A stretch of 27,280 nucleotides of DNA from JBDRKE01 sp043814315 (GCA_043814315.1 JBDRKE010000034.1:1-27280); one strand, 5' to 3'; shown: positions 1-7,514, counted from the stretch's first letter. Notes: a model not told the origin generated them from the letters alone. Program-made: numbers and translations.

Positions 1-433
<433 letters not shown>

Positions 434-491
434 TTTAGGAAAAGTTTATTAGGCTCTTTGAATATTTTTACTTCACGCTTGGCTATTTAGA

Positions 492-519
492 TTTTCAAAA
501 GAGCAAACCCCCGAAGGGG
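492..519 (-). promoter_or_regulatory. rRNA leader antitermination site, boxB-like hairpin plus boxA-like motif
   Basis: On the minus strand a CCCC-TTCG-GGGG hairpin (519-508) is followed at once by TGCTCTTTTGAAAA (505-492), close to the rrn boxA consensus TGCTCTTTAACAA. The order boxB then boxA, about 60 nt upstream of mature 16S, is the arrangement of ribosomal RNA leaders, where NusB/NusE load on boxA to protect the untranslated transcript from Rho. Function is inferred from the motif and its position. Confidence 0.65.
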
Positions 520-556
520 AACAAGAAATTTATTGTTTATCCCTCGCTTCTGATCC

Positions 557-562
557 ATTATA
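557..562 (-). promoter_or_regulatory. possible second rRNA promoter (-10 TATAAT)
   Basis: A perfect TATAAT on the minus strand lies about 120 nt upstream of 16S and downstream of the terminator-like hairpin at 617-639. No convincing -35 hexamer is found at 16-18 nt, though an A-tract (minus strand of 581-587) lies there. It could be a P2-type promoter; weak support. Confidence 0.3.
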
Positions 563-605
563 GAATGAAGCTCGGGATCTTTTTTTCCGATAATCAAACG
601 AGCAA

Positions 606-639
606 GAAAAAAAGAAGCGCCCCATTAACTTAGGGACGC
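606..639 (-). terminator. Rho-independent terminator-like hairpin inside the rRNA leader
   Basis: On the minus strand GCGTCCC (639-633), a 9-nt loop and GGGGCGC (623-617) form a 7-bp stem with one G-T wobble, followed directly by a T-rich run (616-606) with seven Ts in a row. It sits between the strong promoter at 760-800 and the boxB/boxA leader. It may end read-through from the pilus operon, or attenuate transcripts from the upstream promoter. Confidence 0.55.
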
Positions 640-720
640 CTCAAAGTTACCACGATTGCGTCGAAAAGCCGGGAAATAACTAACTGAATCTGTCAATACC
701 GCTATTTATTCTTTTCACAA

Positions 721-739
721 GTATAAGATAAACTTATAC
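721..739. repeat. small inverted repeat in the rRNA leader
   Basis: GTATAAG (721-727) and CTTATAC (733-739) form a perfect 7-bp stem with a 5-nt loop, just downstream of the P1 start on the minus strand. AT-rich, so of weak significance by itself; it would fold at the very 5' end of the rRNA leader. Confidence 0.4.
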
Positions 740-759
740 ACTCCTTTTCGTAAATTTAT

Positions 760-800
760 AGTTTACTACAAATTTTCTTTTTGTCAAGTATTTTTTTAAT
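760..800 (-). promoter_or_regulatory. rRNA operon promoter P1 with A-rich UP-like element
   Basis: On the minus strand a perfect -35 TTGACA (787-782) is followed after 16 nt by TAAACT (765-760), which runs into TATAAAT. Directly upstream of the -35 is an A-rich tract (800-788), as in UP elements of rRNA promoters. The predicted start is about 320 nt upstream of the 16S gene. The -35 is unambiguous; the exact -10 is less so. Confidence 0.6.
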
Positions 801-807
801 GAGCAGA

Positions 808-842
808 TTAGTTACGTTGCTTTTTAAAAGCAACGTAACTAA
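808..842. repeat. perfect 17-bp palindrome upstream of the rRNA promoter
   Basis: TTAGTTACGTTGCTTTT (808-824) is repeated as its exact reverse complement (826-842) around a single central base. It lies between the palindromic element after gspF and the UP-like tract of the rRNA promoter. There is no T-run on either side, so it is not a classical terminator; it could still end transcription of the pilus operon, or be an operator or cruciform site. Confidence 0.75.
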
Positions 843-890
843 TAGCCCGATATTAAGTTTCAATTGTAAAGCAAATTCGGAAGTTACGGG

Positions 891-1010
891 CGTCTGCGAA
901 CTTACCCCCCACCACTTTCCCTATAACCTGTGCTATATTGAAAGTGGTGGGGGGGGTAAGTTCGGCCACAGACTTATTTCGCTATCGCTCCATAAGTCTG
1001 GGCCTCACTT
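891..1010 (-). repeat. palindromic repeat element, copy 1 (abuts gspF stop)
   Basis: The element starts in the gspF stop codon (minus-strand TAAGTGAGGCC) and has two parts. A 9-bp stem (969-977 with 992-1000) encloses a 14-nt loop reading GGAGCGATAGCGAA on the minus strand. A long hairpin pairs 898-918 with 941-963 (arms with CCACCACTTT and a run of six Cs against eight Gs) around a 22-nt core at 919-940. A further GTCTG at 892-896 can pair with 969-973 as an alternative. Copy 2 lies at 5103-5231. No coding potential and no T-run. Confidence 0.85.
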
Positions 1011-2220
1011 ACCTTGCAATAAGCTCGCTGATCTTAAAGACAGGCAGGAACAAAGCTATGACGATCCCACCGATAACAACGCCCAAAAAGGCAATCACTA
1101 GGGGTTCGATCATGCTCGTTAATGCCGACGTCGCTGCATCCACTTGCTCATCGTAAAACTCGGCAATCTTGGACAACATTTTCTCAAGTTGGCCGGTTTG
1201 TTCTCCTACGGTTATCATGCGGCAGACCATGGGGGGGAAAACTCCGCTTTTGGATAAAGGCTTGGAAATAGGCTCCCCATCACGCACACTCTTCGAACAA
1301 TCCTGCACCGCTTCCTCTATCACCTTATTGCCAGAAGTTTTACTTACGATCTCAAGGGCATTAAGTATAGAGACGCCGCTTCTTACAAGAGTCGCAAACG
1401 TATGCGAAAACTTGGCAATGGCGACCTTGCGAAAAAGCGGACCCAGGACAGGAGCCTTTAACAGATAAAAGTCGAATCTGTAACGCCCTTTTTCTGTACT
1501 GATATACCTCTTAAAAAGAAAACCCATTAAGACAGTTAAGCCAAGTGTATATAAAAAATACTTCCTGAACATATCGCTGACAAAAATAAGCACCTGTGTC
1601 GGCATGGGGAGCCTGCCTCCCAGCATCTCAAATATGCCTCTAAAGGTAGGTACGACTTTAAGCAAAAGAACCGCAGTAATCAATATCGCCATGGTCACGA
1701 CGACGGCAGGATACACCAGGCTTGAACGGATCTTTCTGGCAAGAGATGCCGATTTCTCCAAGTAACTTGCCAGCCTGTCCAAAATTTCATCGAGCATACC
1801 GGAACTCTCCCCTGCCCTGACCATATTGATAAAAAGTTCGGAAAATATCTTTGGGTGCTTTGCAAGAGCGTCGCAGAAGCTCATCCCTGCTTCGATATCC
1901 TCCCGCACCTGGTTGACGATACCCTGTAAGCTTTTCACCTCGATCTGTTCAGCCAATATACGCAAGGTATGCACGAGAGGAATCCCCGAATCAATCATGG
2001 TAGCCAGCTGTCGCGAAAAAATGACCAGATCTTCGGATTTGACTTTCCCTGAACGGTCGAGTCCCTTCTTAACCGCACTCTTCCTTACCTGTTCAATAGA
2101 AATAACTATTAATTCCTTATTATGCAGCATCTGGGCTATTTCGGCCTCGGAATTACTTTCCAGCATGCCCGTGACGGCGCTGCCCGTTTTATCTTTGGCT
2201 ATATATTTATAAGTCTCCAT
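1009..2220 (-). CDS. pilC: type IV pilus / type II secretion inner-membrane platform protein PilC/GspF
   Basis: This 403-residue protein is the polytopic platform that couples the cytoplasmic assembly ATPase to pilin insertion or removal in the inner membrane. It shows the family layout: a short N-terminal region starting METYKYIAKDKTG, two tandem T2SF domains (about 68-191 and 269-392), and three hydrophobic segments near 171-191, 219-237 and 371-393. The repeated VRAGESSG (135-142) and TVGEQTGQ (337-344) motifs and the C-terminal MIEP are typical. Length fits the family. It is the last gene of the pilus operon, 9 nt after the HD-GYP gene. Its stop codon is the first base of a palindromic repeat element. 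Whether it serves a pilus or a type II secretion system cannot be decided here, because no pilin, secretin or PilT gene is present. Confidence 0.95.
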   Translation of the reverse strand: METYKYIAKDKTGSAVTGMLESNSEAEIAQMLHNKELIVISIEQVRKSAVKKGLDRSGKVKSEDLVIFSRQLATMIDSGIPLVHTLRILAEQIEVKSLQGIVNQVREDIEAGMSFCDALAKHPKIFSELFINMVRAGESSGMLDEILDRLASYLEKSASLARKIRSSLVYPAVVVTMAILITAVLLLKVVPTFRGIFEMLGGRLPMPTQVLIFVSDMFRKYFLYTLGLTVLMGFLFKRYISTEKGRYRFDFYLLKAPVLGPLFRKVAIAKFSHTFATLVRSGVSILNALEIVSKTSGNKVIEEAVQDCSKSVRDGEPISKPLSKSGVFPPMVCRMITVGEQTGQLEKMLSKIAEFYDEQVDAATSALTSMIEPLVIAFLGVVIGGIVIALFLPVFKISELIAR

Positions 2221-2229
2221 TTCGATATC

Positions 2230-3300
2230 TCAGAGTTCTTCCACGATCGCCAAAAAAGCTTCTACGACTTTGGGGTCGAACTGCGCCCCTTTATTTTTTT
2301 TAATCGCCTCTACGGCCTCTTTTTTTGTTAACGGCGTCTTTCTGTAGGAACGCGCGCTTCGCATAGACTCATAGGCATCCGCCAAATGGATGATGCGCGC
2401 GCCTAAAAGAATATCATCTCCCGAGCGGCCCTCAGGATACCCCAGGCCGTCATAATGCTCGTGATGCTGCCTGACTAATTCTACAACATCACTCAAAAAA
2501 GTCAATGGTTCTAATATCTTGGCGCCGATGACGGGATGGCGCCGGACCTGCTGCCATTCGAATTCATTGAGGCTTGAGGTCTTGCTCAAAATACTATCAT
2601 CCACGCCAATCTTTCCCAGATCATGCAACTCGCAGGCCTCCCGGAGGGTCTCGATTTCTTTGGCCGAAAGCTTCAACTCCTGGGCTATGGCTACCGCAAA
2701 CTTCGCCACATTTTCAGAATGGCTGTGCGTGTAGTGGTCGCGCGCGTCAATAGCCTGTGCCAATACTTTAATGGTGCGCATGTAAGTCGAGCGTAAGTTT
2801 TCATAAAGACGGCTCAGATTCTTGGTGGATTCCTCAATGCGGCCGCTAAGAAAAGCATTCTGTTTTTCGAGGGCGCTATTGCCCTCCCGCAAAGTCTCGA
2901 TAAGCCTTTTTTGACCCAGCAAGATGCAGTGCAATTCCGCGCCTTTTTTGATGAGGAAATCTAATTTCCGGGCATCGATGGGCTTGTTGATAAAATCATA
3001 AACCCATCCATTGGATAGCTCCCTCTCCAGTTCAGGATTGGGCTCTTCAAGAAAACCTACGATGACCGAGGTTGGATCAACGCCCTTAAGGCCCCTGACA
3101 AGTTCTACTGGGTTAAGGCCAGAAGCTGTTAAGGTTACGATAATCACATCAAAAGGATTTTGCCTCAAAGCCTCTAAGGCTGCCTGGGGACTGGATTCCA
3201 AAAAAACAGCATTGCTGCCCTCTTTGACTAAATGCTCCATAAGATAGCTTGAGAGGCCTTCATTGTTACAGATCAATAAAACTTTCGCATTTTGAATCAT
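2230..3300 (-). CDS. HD-GYP c-di-GMP phosphodiesterase with degenerate receiver domain
   Basis: 356 residues. Residues 1-120 have a CheY-like receiver fold, but the acidic pocket reads CNNE (11-14) where active receivers have two acidic residues, and the phosphoacceptor Asp position is a Thr (T56 in DVIIVT). The Lys of the KP motif is kept (K107). A linker with coiled-coil character (about 125-170) leads to an HD-GYP domain (about 175-355) with the HD pair at 226-227 in HDLGKIG, the HHEHYDGLGYP motif at 279-289 and DAYESMRSARSYR at 308-320, all as in enzymes that hydrolyse c-di-GMP. So the catalytic half looks intact while phosphorylation control looks lost; the input may be protein binding instead. 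It starts 6 nt after pilB-1 with a good AAGGA site and precedes pilC, so it probably controls the pilus ATPases in this operon. Confidence 0.93.
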   Translation of the reverse strand: MIQNAKVLLICNNEGLSSYLMEHLVKEGSNAVFLESSPQAALEALRQNPFDVIIVTLTASGLNPVELVRGLKGVDPTSVIVGFLEEPNPELERELSNGWVYDFINKPIDARKLDFLIKKGAELHCILLGQKRLIETLREGNSALEKQNAFLSGRIEESTKNLSRLYENLRSTYMRTIKVLAQAIDARDHYTHSHSENVAKFAVAIAQELKLSAKEIETLREACELHDLGKIGVDDSILSKTSSLNEFEWQQVRRHPVIGAKILEPLTFLSDVVELVRQHHEHYDGLGYPEGRSGDDILLGARIIHLADAYESMRSARSYRKTPLTKKEAVEAIKKNKGAQFDPKVVEAFLAIVEEL

Positions 3301-3306
3301 CTATCC

Positions 3307-5040
3307 TTATTCTTCCGTGGTGATTCTGAGTGCTTCATCCAGCGTCGTCAATTCCTGCTTGACTTTCAGGAAAGCATCATCGCGTAGCGTCAACATGCCG
3401 CATTTTTCTACGGCGTACTGCTTTATTTCATCCAGCGGTTTCTTTCTTATGATCATTTCGCGCATATTGTCATTGATTAAGACCGCTTCCAGAATCGCTA
3501 TTCTTCCGTAAAAACCCGTATTATTGCAGTGCTGGCAACCATTGGCGCTATAAAAAGTTATTTTATCTTGGGAATCAGGTACCACATGAAAAAAACCGAT
3601 CTTTTTTAAGAAGTCTTTCGGAGCATCCACGGGTTTTCGGCATTGCGTGCAGAGTTTCCTGCAAAGCCTTTGGGCGCAAAGCATCACAAGGCTGGAGGCA
3701 ACCAGAAACGGCTCTACCCCCATGTCAATAAGGCGGGTGATGCTGGAAATGGCGTCATTGGTATGCAGCGTGGAGAGAACCAACTGGCCTGTCAAAGCTG
3801 CCTTGATGGCAATGTCGGCGGTTTCCGAATCCCGAATTTCGCCGATCATTATAACGTCCGGGCTTTGTCTTAAAAGGGAGCGCAGACCCAAAGCAAAATC
3901 CAGGCCGATATCCTGCTTGACCTGAATCTGGGTGATGCCTTCGATTTGATACTCCACAGGGTCCTCAATAGTGATAATGCTCTTCTGAGGGGTGTTCAAC
4001 TGATTAAGTACCGAGTAAAGCGTCGTGGACTTACCTGAACCTGTAGGCCCCGTAACCAAAATCATACCGAAGGGCTTAGCGATGGCTTCTTTAAATATAG
4101 CGAGCGGCTGTGCCGTAAATCCTAATTTATCAAGCCCTATGGAAAGATTCGTCTTATCGAGCAGTCGCAATACGAACTTCTGGCCAAAGGTCGTGGGGAG
4201 ACTGGAAACTCGAAAATCCACCTGTCTGTTTTCAAACTTAACCTTAAAGCGGCCGTCCTGAGGGATACGATTTTCCGTAATATCCAGATTGCAAATAATC
4301 TTGATCCTGGCTAGAACCGCATTCTGGTTCAGTTTGGGTATTTCGAATATGTCGTACAAGGCCCCGTCTATCCGGTAACGTATGCGAAGATTATTATGCT
4401 GCGGCTCAATATGGATATCCGAAGCCCTTTTCTTTAAGGCCTGGGTCAGCATAAGATCAACCAATTCAACGATAGGTGCTTTCTGGCTTTCCTGGACGGC
4501 GCTAGAGAGCTCTATCTCTTGCTGCTTAAGCAATTCAATCTCTTTCTGCTCTAAATCAGACGGCCGGAAGGAACTTTCGTCTAGAATCTGCTGGATATCT
4601 TTGACTTCTAAATGGTACTGGGTGTCAATAGCCCTGTTTATCTCTTCTTCGGAGCTAAGTACCGTATCGATATTGCAACTCGTAAGGGTCTTCAAATCGT
4701 CCAAGGCAAAGATATTCAGGGGATCAGACATAGCTACGGTCAATGTATTGCCAATACGCGACAATGGAATCAGTTGATAAAGCCTTGCCATGTGTTCGGG
4801 AATAACCTTGACCACCTCGGGATCGAATTTGTATTTTTTAAGATGCAAGGTCGGAACATAAAGCTGTTCTGAGAGAAGAGACAACAGGGTCTCTTCGTTG
4901 ATCATCCCCTCATCGACCAGTATCTTCCTTAAGGGGATTCCTTTGTTTTTCTGGATCTCTAGAGCCTTCTCTAAATGTTCCTTGCTCAACTGCTGACTTT
5001 TTAGCAATATCTCGATAATATTATCTTTGAGGGTTTGCAT
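3307..5040 (-). CDS. pilB: PilB/GspE-type assembly ATPase 1 with N-terminal MshEN domain
   Basis: 577 residues, full length for the family. Residues 1-145 form an MshEN (T2SSE_N) domain with paired helical motifs; such domains bind c-di-GMP in MshE and PilB homologues. A linker (150-190) rich in Glu and Gln leads to the ATPase: Asp box with ASDIHIEP (206-213), Walker A GPTGSGKST (331-339), Walker B DVIMIGE (395-401), the His box LSTLHTND (422-429), and a four-Cys zinc site begun by C464/C467 and closed by CQHC near residue 500. It would power pilin polymerisation at PilC. No clear ribosome binding site is seen before the ATG. The 187-nt spacer upstream holds a GC-rich hairpin and a palindromic repeat element, while the downstream gene is only 6 nt away. 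Confidence 0.95.
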   Translation of the reverse strand: MQTLKDNIIEILLKSQQLSKEHLEKALEIQKNKGIPLRKILVDEGMINEETLLSLLSEQLYVPTLHLKKYKFDPEVVKVIPEHMARLYQLIPLSRIGNTLTVAMSDPLNIFALDDLKTLTSCNIDTVLSSEEEINRAIDTQYHLEVKDIQQILDESSFRPSDLEQKEIELLKQQEIELSSAVQESQKAPIVELVDLMLTQALKKRASDIHIEPQHNNLRIRYRIDGALYDIFEIPKLNQNAVLARIKIICNLDITENRIPQDGRFKVKFENRQVDFRVSSLPTTFGQKFVLRLLDKTNLSIGLDKLGFTAQPLAIFKEAIAKPFGMILVTGPTGSGKSTTLYSVLNQLNTPQKSIITIEDPVEYQIEGITQIQVKQDIGLDFALGLRSLLRQSPDVIMIGEIRDSETADIAIKAALTGQLVLSTLHTNDAISSITRLIDMGVEPFLVASSLVMLCAQRLCRKLCTQCRKPVDAPKDFLKKIGFFHVVPDSQDKITFYSANGCQHCNNTGFYGRIAILEAVLINDNMREMIIRKKPLDEIKQYAVEKCGMLTLRDDAFLKVKQELTTLDEALRITTEE

Positions 5041-5064
5041 TTAATGAGCGCTAAGCTTACGAAC

Positions 5065-5096
5065 CCCTTGCCTGTCCGCCATCAGCCAGGCAAGGG
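5065..5096. repeat. 10-bp stem hairpin before pilB-1
   Basis: CCCTTGCCTG (5065-5074) and its exact reverse complement (5087-5096) enclose a 12-nt loop. It lies 25 nt upstream of the pilB-1 start and next to repeat element copy 2. There is no T-run, so it may be an RNA processing or stability hairpin, or a separate repeat insertion. Confidence 0.7.
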
Positions 5097-5102
5097 AGTG
5101 TG

Positions 5103-5231
5103 AGTAAGTTTATGCGCGAATTAACCCCCCACCACTTTCAATATAGCGTAGGTTATAGCGAAAGTGGTGGGGGGTAAGTTCAGCCATAAACTTATGTTCA
5201 CTCTCGCTCCATAAGTTTAGGCCTCACTTAC
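5103..5231 (-). repeat. palindromic repeat element, copy 2 (abuts pilB-2 stop)
   Basis: Homologous to the element at 891-1010, and it likewise begins in the stop codon of the upstream gene (minus-strand TAAGTGAGGCC). A 9-bp stem (5187-5195 with 5211-5219) has a loop with GGAGCGAGAGTGAAC on the minus strand. The long hairpin pairs about 5118-5138 with 5161-5181 around a 22-nt core (5139-5160). GTTTATG (5108-5114) can pair with CATAAAC (5185-5191) as an alternative fold. Two stem positions differ from copy 1 as complementary pairs, and the core is reversed relative to copy 1. Confidence 0.85.
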
Positions 5232-6943
5232 TCATCCGGAGCCGTGACACGCAACACTTCTTCTAATGAAGTAATTCCTTTTGAAGCCTCTTCAAGGCCG
5301 TTTTCTCTTAAAGTCTTCATGCCTTCCTTGCGCGCCTGATCTTTGAGTACGTATTCCTGAGCGCGGCTAAGGATTAATTCACGGATGCGCAAGGTCAGCA
5401 ATAATACCTCGGCAAGGACGGTCCTGCCGCTGTAGCCAAGATTAAAACAATGTTCGCACCCTTTGCCGTGATAGAATTCCAACTTTTTAACTCTATCCAC
5501 ATCTAACTTCAGGCTTTGTATGATTTCCTCTTTAAGTTTATATTTTTCTTTGCAATAAGGGCAGATCTTTCGCACAAGCCTCTGGGACACGACACAGACA
5601 AGCGAAGAATTAATCAGGTAAGGTTCTACGCCCATATTGACCAAGCGCGCTATAGCACCGGGTGCGGTCGTGGTATGTAAAGTGGAAATGACAAGATGGC
5701 CTGTCAGTGCGCTCTTTATGGCGATATCTACGGTTTCATAATCGCGGATCTCGCCGATCATAATGACATTGGGGTCCTGCCTTAATATAGACCGTAATGC
5801 CGAAGCAAAGGTCAGGCCGATGTCGGGCCGGGAGGTCACCTGATTGATGCCTTCCAGTTGAAATTCAACGGGATCTTCTACTGTTACAATATTTTTATCA
5901 GGGCTATCCACAAATTTTAGAATGCTGTACAGAGTCGTAGTCTTGCCGCTTCCCGTGGGACCGCAGACCAGCATCATCCCGTGAGGCAACCGCGCTATCT
6001 TCTTTAATTTTTCGATGGCCTCCGCACTAAAGCCCAACTTGTTTATATCCAGCGTCGCCTGTGTTTTATCTAAAATTCTCAAGGCAACTTTTTCTCCAAA
6101 GCTGGAGGGTAAAATGGAAACACGAAAGTCCACTTCATTTCCGGATATTTTGACCTTGAAACGACCATCATGGGGAAGCCTATGCTCGGCGATATCCAGA
6201 TCCGACATGACCTTAATGCGCGAAACGATGGAGGCGTGCATGGATTTAGGGGGCGCTTTCTCTTCCTGCAACACCCCGTCGATACGAAAGCGTATTCTTA
6301 ATTTTTTATCCAGCGGCTCAAAAAGCACATCCGAGGCCTTTTTCTTAACCGATTCTTCAAGAATCCTATTGGTGACCTGTATGACCGGAGCTTCTTGGCT
6401 GATACGGGTCAATTCCTGATCGCTGGGCAATGCCTCTTTTTCTTCACTGATGAGCTCAATGGAAGAAGCGGATATCTCTTTAACTAAATCGTCAATGATG
6501 CCTTTAGTGGAATCCGGGTAAGCTAATTCGATGGCGCCCGCAATATCCTGGGCGGAAGAAATAATGGGGTTTATCCTATATCCGGTAAGGCTCGAAACGG
6601 CATCTATGGCAAATATATTTAAGGGATCAGCCATAGCTAAGGTAACTACGTCCCCCATTTTGGCTACGGGGATAACCTGATATTGGCTGGCAATATCGCT
6701 GGAGATGATCTTTGAAACTTCACTGTCTATCTTAAAACGCTTTAAATCAATCAGGGGCAGGCCTAATCCTTCGCTGAGCGTAGAAATAAGTTCGCTCTCT
6801 TTAATAAATTTAAGGCCGATGATAATATCGCTGAGTTTTCCCCCTTTTTGCCTCTGAACCTCCAGCGCCTCATTCAGTTGCTCCTGAGTTAGAAGCTTCT
6901 TGTTAATCAAAATCTCTTTGAGGCGTTCTTTTAATGAAATCAT
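5228..6943 (-). CDS. pilB: PilB/GspE-type assembly ATPase 2 with N-terminal MshEN domain
   Basis: 571 residues, a paralogue of the ATPase at 3307-5040. MshEN domain at about 1-145, linker 150-185, then the ATPase with Walker A GPTGSGKTT (328-336), Walker B NVIMIGE (392-398), His box ISTLHTTT (419-426) and a zinc site of CPYC and CEHC pairs in the C-terminal part. The otherwise conserved SDIHIEP motif reads SDVLFEP (204-210), so the His is Leu, a difference from ATPase 1. Two ATPases beside one PilC suggest either two motors sharing a platform, or a hetero-assembly. The start ATG has no visible ribosome binding site; the 115-nt spacer upstream is AT-rich and holds a 7-nt repeat array. Its stop lies in a palindromic element. 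Confidence 0.94.
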   Translation of the reverse strand: MISLKERLKEILINKKLLTQEQLNEALEVQRQKGGKLSDIIIGLKFIKESELISTLSEGLGLPLIDLKRFKIDSEVSKIISSDIASQYQVIPVAKMGDVVTLAMADPLNIFAIDAVSSLTGYRINPIISSAQDIAGAIELAYPDSTKGIIDDLVKEISASSIELISEEKEALPSDQELTRISQEAPVIQVTNRILEESVKKKASDVLFEPLDKKLRIRFRIDGVLQEEKAPPKSMHASIVSRIKVMSDLDIAEHRLPHDGRFKVKISGNEVDFRVSILPSSFGEKVALRILDKTQATLDINKLGFSAEAIEKLKKIARLPHGMMLVCGPTGSGKTTTLYSILKFVDSPDKNIVTVEDPVEFQLEGINQVTSRPDIGLTFASALRSILRQDPNVIMIGEIRDYETVDIAIKSALTGHLVISTLHTTTAPGAIARLVNMGVEPYLINSSLVCVVSQRLVRKICPYCKEKYKLKEEIIQSLKLDVDRVKKLEFYHGKGCEHCFNLGYSGRTVLAEVLLLTLRIRELILSRAQEYVLKDQARKEGMKTLRENGLEEASKGITSLEEVLRVTAPDE

Positions 6944-7020
6944 AATAAACAGAAAACAGTAATAAACAAAAGATGAATCGAGGAGGCTGAAAAATAGAAC
7001 TTTTTTCCTGAAATTTTTTT

Positions 7021-7055
7021 CATTACTGATTACTAGTTACTAGTACCTGTTTACT
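7021..7055. repeat. 7-nt phased repeat array (consensus NNTTACT)
   Basis: Five head-to-tail 7-nt units, four ending TTACT and one ending TACCT, fill 35 bp just after the MshEN gene stop (7059) and upstream of pilB-2. A looser set with AAAC ends lies at about 6946-6970. The 7-nt phase is the feature shared with other arrays in this window, not the sequence itself. Confidence 0.7.
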
Positions 7056-7058
7056 AAT

Positions 7059-7514
7059 TTATTCTTTTTCCTTCTCCTTATAATACTTCTCAATCGCGCG
7101 CTTCAGGTCCGAAGAAGTAGAAACAAAGGTCTGCACACTGCAGCCTGAAATCAGCTCAACGTCCTCCACCGCCTGTACGTTAAGGGGATTGGACATGGCG
7201 ACCGATAAGTTTTTTCCGATCTGGTCAATGGGTATCACGAGATACTGCCGGGCCACCCGTGCGGGAATGATTTGGGCTATCTCAGGGCTGATTTCATAGT
7301 TATTTAACGGCAGATAGGGAAAACCGTATTGAGCGGTCAGGGCCTGCGCAATGTCTTCTTCTTTAGCGAACCCTAAGTGCACGATAATCTCTCCGATGAG
7401 CCCTCCTCTTTCGCTCTGCAAAGAGATTGCTTTTTCCAGCTGAAGCTTATCGATGATGCCCCTTTCGACGAGCAACTCTCCCAACTGCTTATTGAGTATT
7501 TTTCTCATAGTCAT
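7059..7514 (-). CDS. stand-alone MshEN domain protein, probable c-di-GMP binding
   Basis: 151 residues that consist of an MshEN/T2SSE_N domain only, matching the N-terminal 145 residues of the two ATPases encoded next to it, without any ATPase part. It keeps two tandem motifs of the form LGELLVERG...LEKAISLQ (11-33) and IGEIIVHLG...IAQALTAQ (36-62), the type that wraps c-di-GMP in MshE; the first has Gln where Arg is common. The PLNVQAVEDVE segment matches PLNIFAIDAV in the ATPases. The first codon overlaps the end of the GGDEF gene by 4 nt (ATGA), so translation is likely coupled. It could act as an adaptor, a c-di-GMP buffer, or a competitor for the ATPase N-domains. It could also be a remnant of a third ATPase gene, but its conserved fold and operon position argue for use. 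Confidence 0.85.
   Translation of the reverse strand: MTMRKILNKQLGELLVERGIIDKLQLEKAISLQSERGGLIGEIIVHLGFAKEEDIAQALTAQYGFPYLPLNNYEISPEIAQIIPARVARQYLVIPIDQIGKNLSVAMSNPLNVQAVEDVELISGCSVQTFVSTSSDLKRAIEKYYKEKEKE

Noticed and set aside
691..696. Second minus-strand TTGACA in the rRNA leader
   Set aside because: No -10-like hexamer is found at 15-19 nt downstream; the sequence there is TTTCCCGG.
891..963. Long hairpin after gspF considered as a Rho-independent terminator
   Set aside because: No T-run follows on the minus strand, and the same element occurs mid-operon between pilB-2 and pilB-1.
781..1156. Open frames on the plus strand near the rRNA promoter
   Set aside because: They span the palindrome, the repeat element and antisense gspF; no family features.
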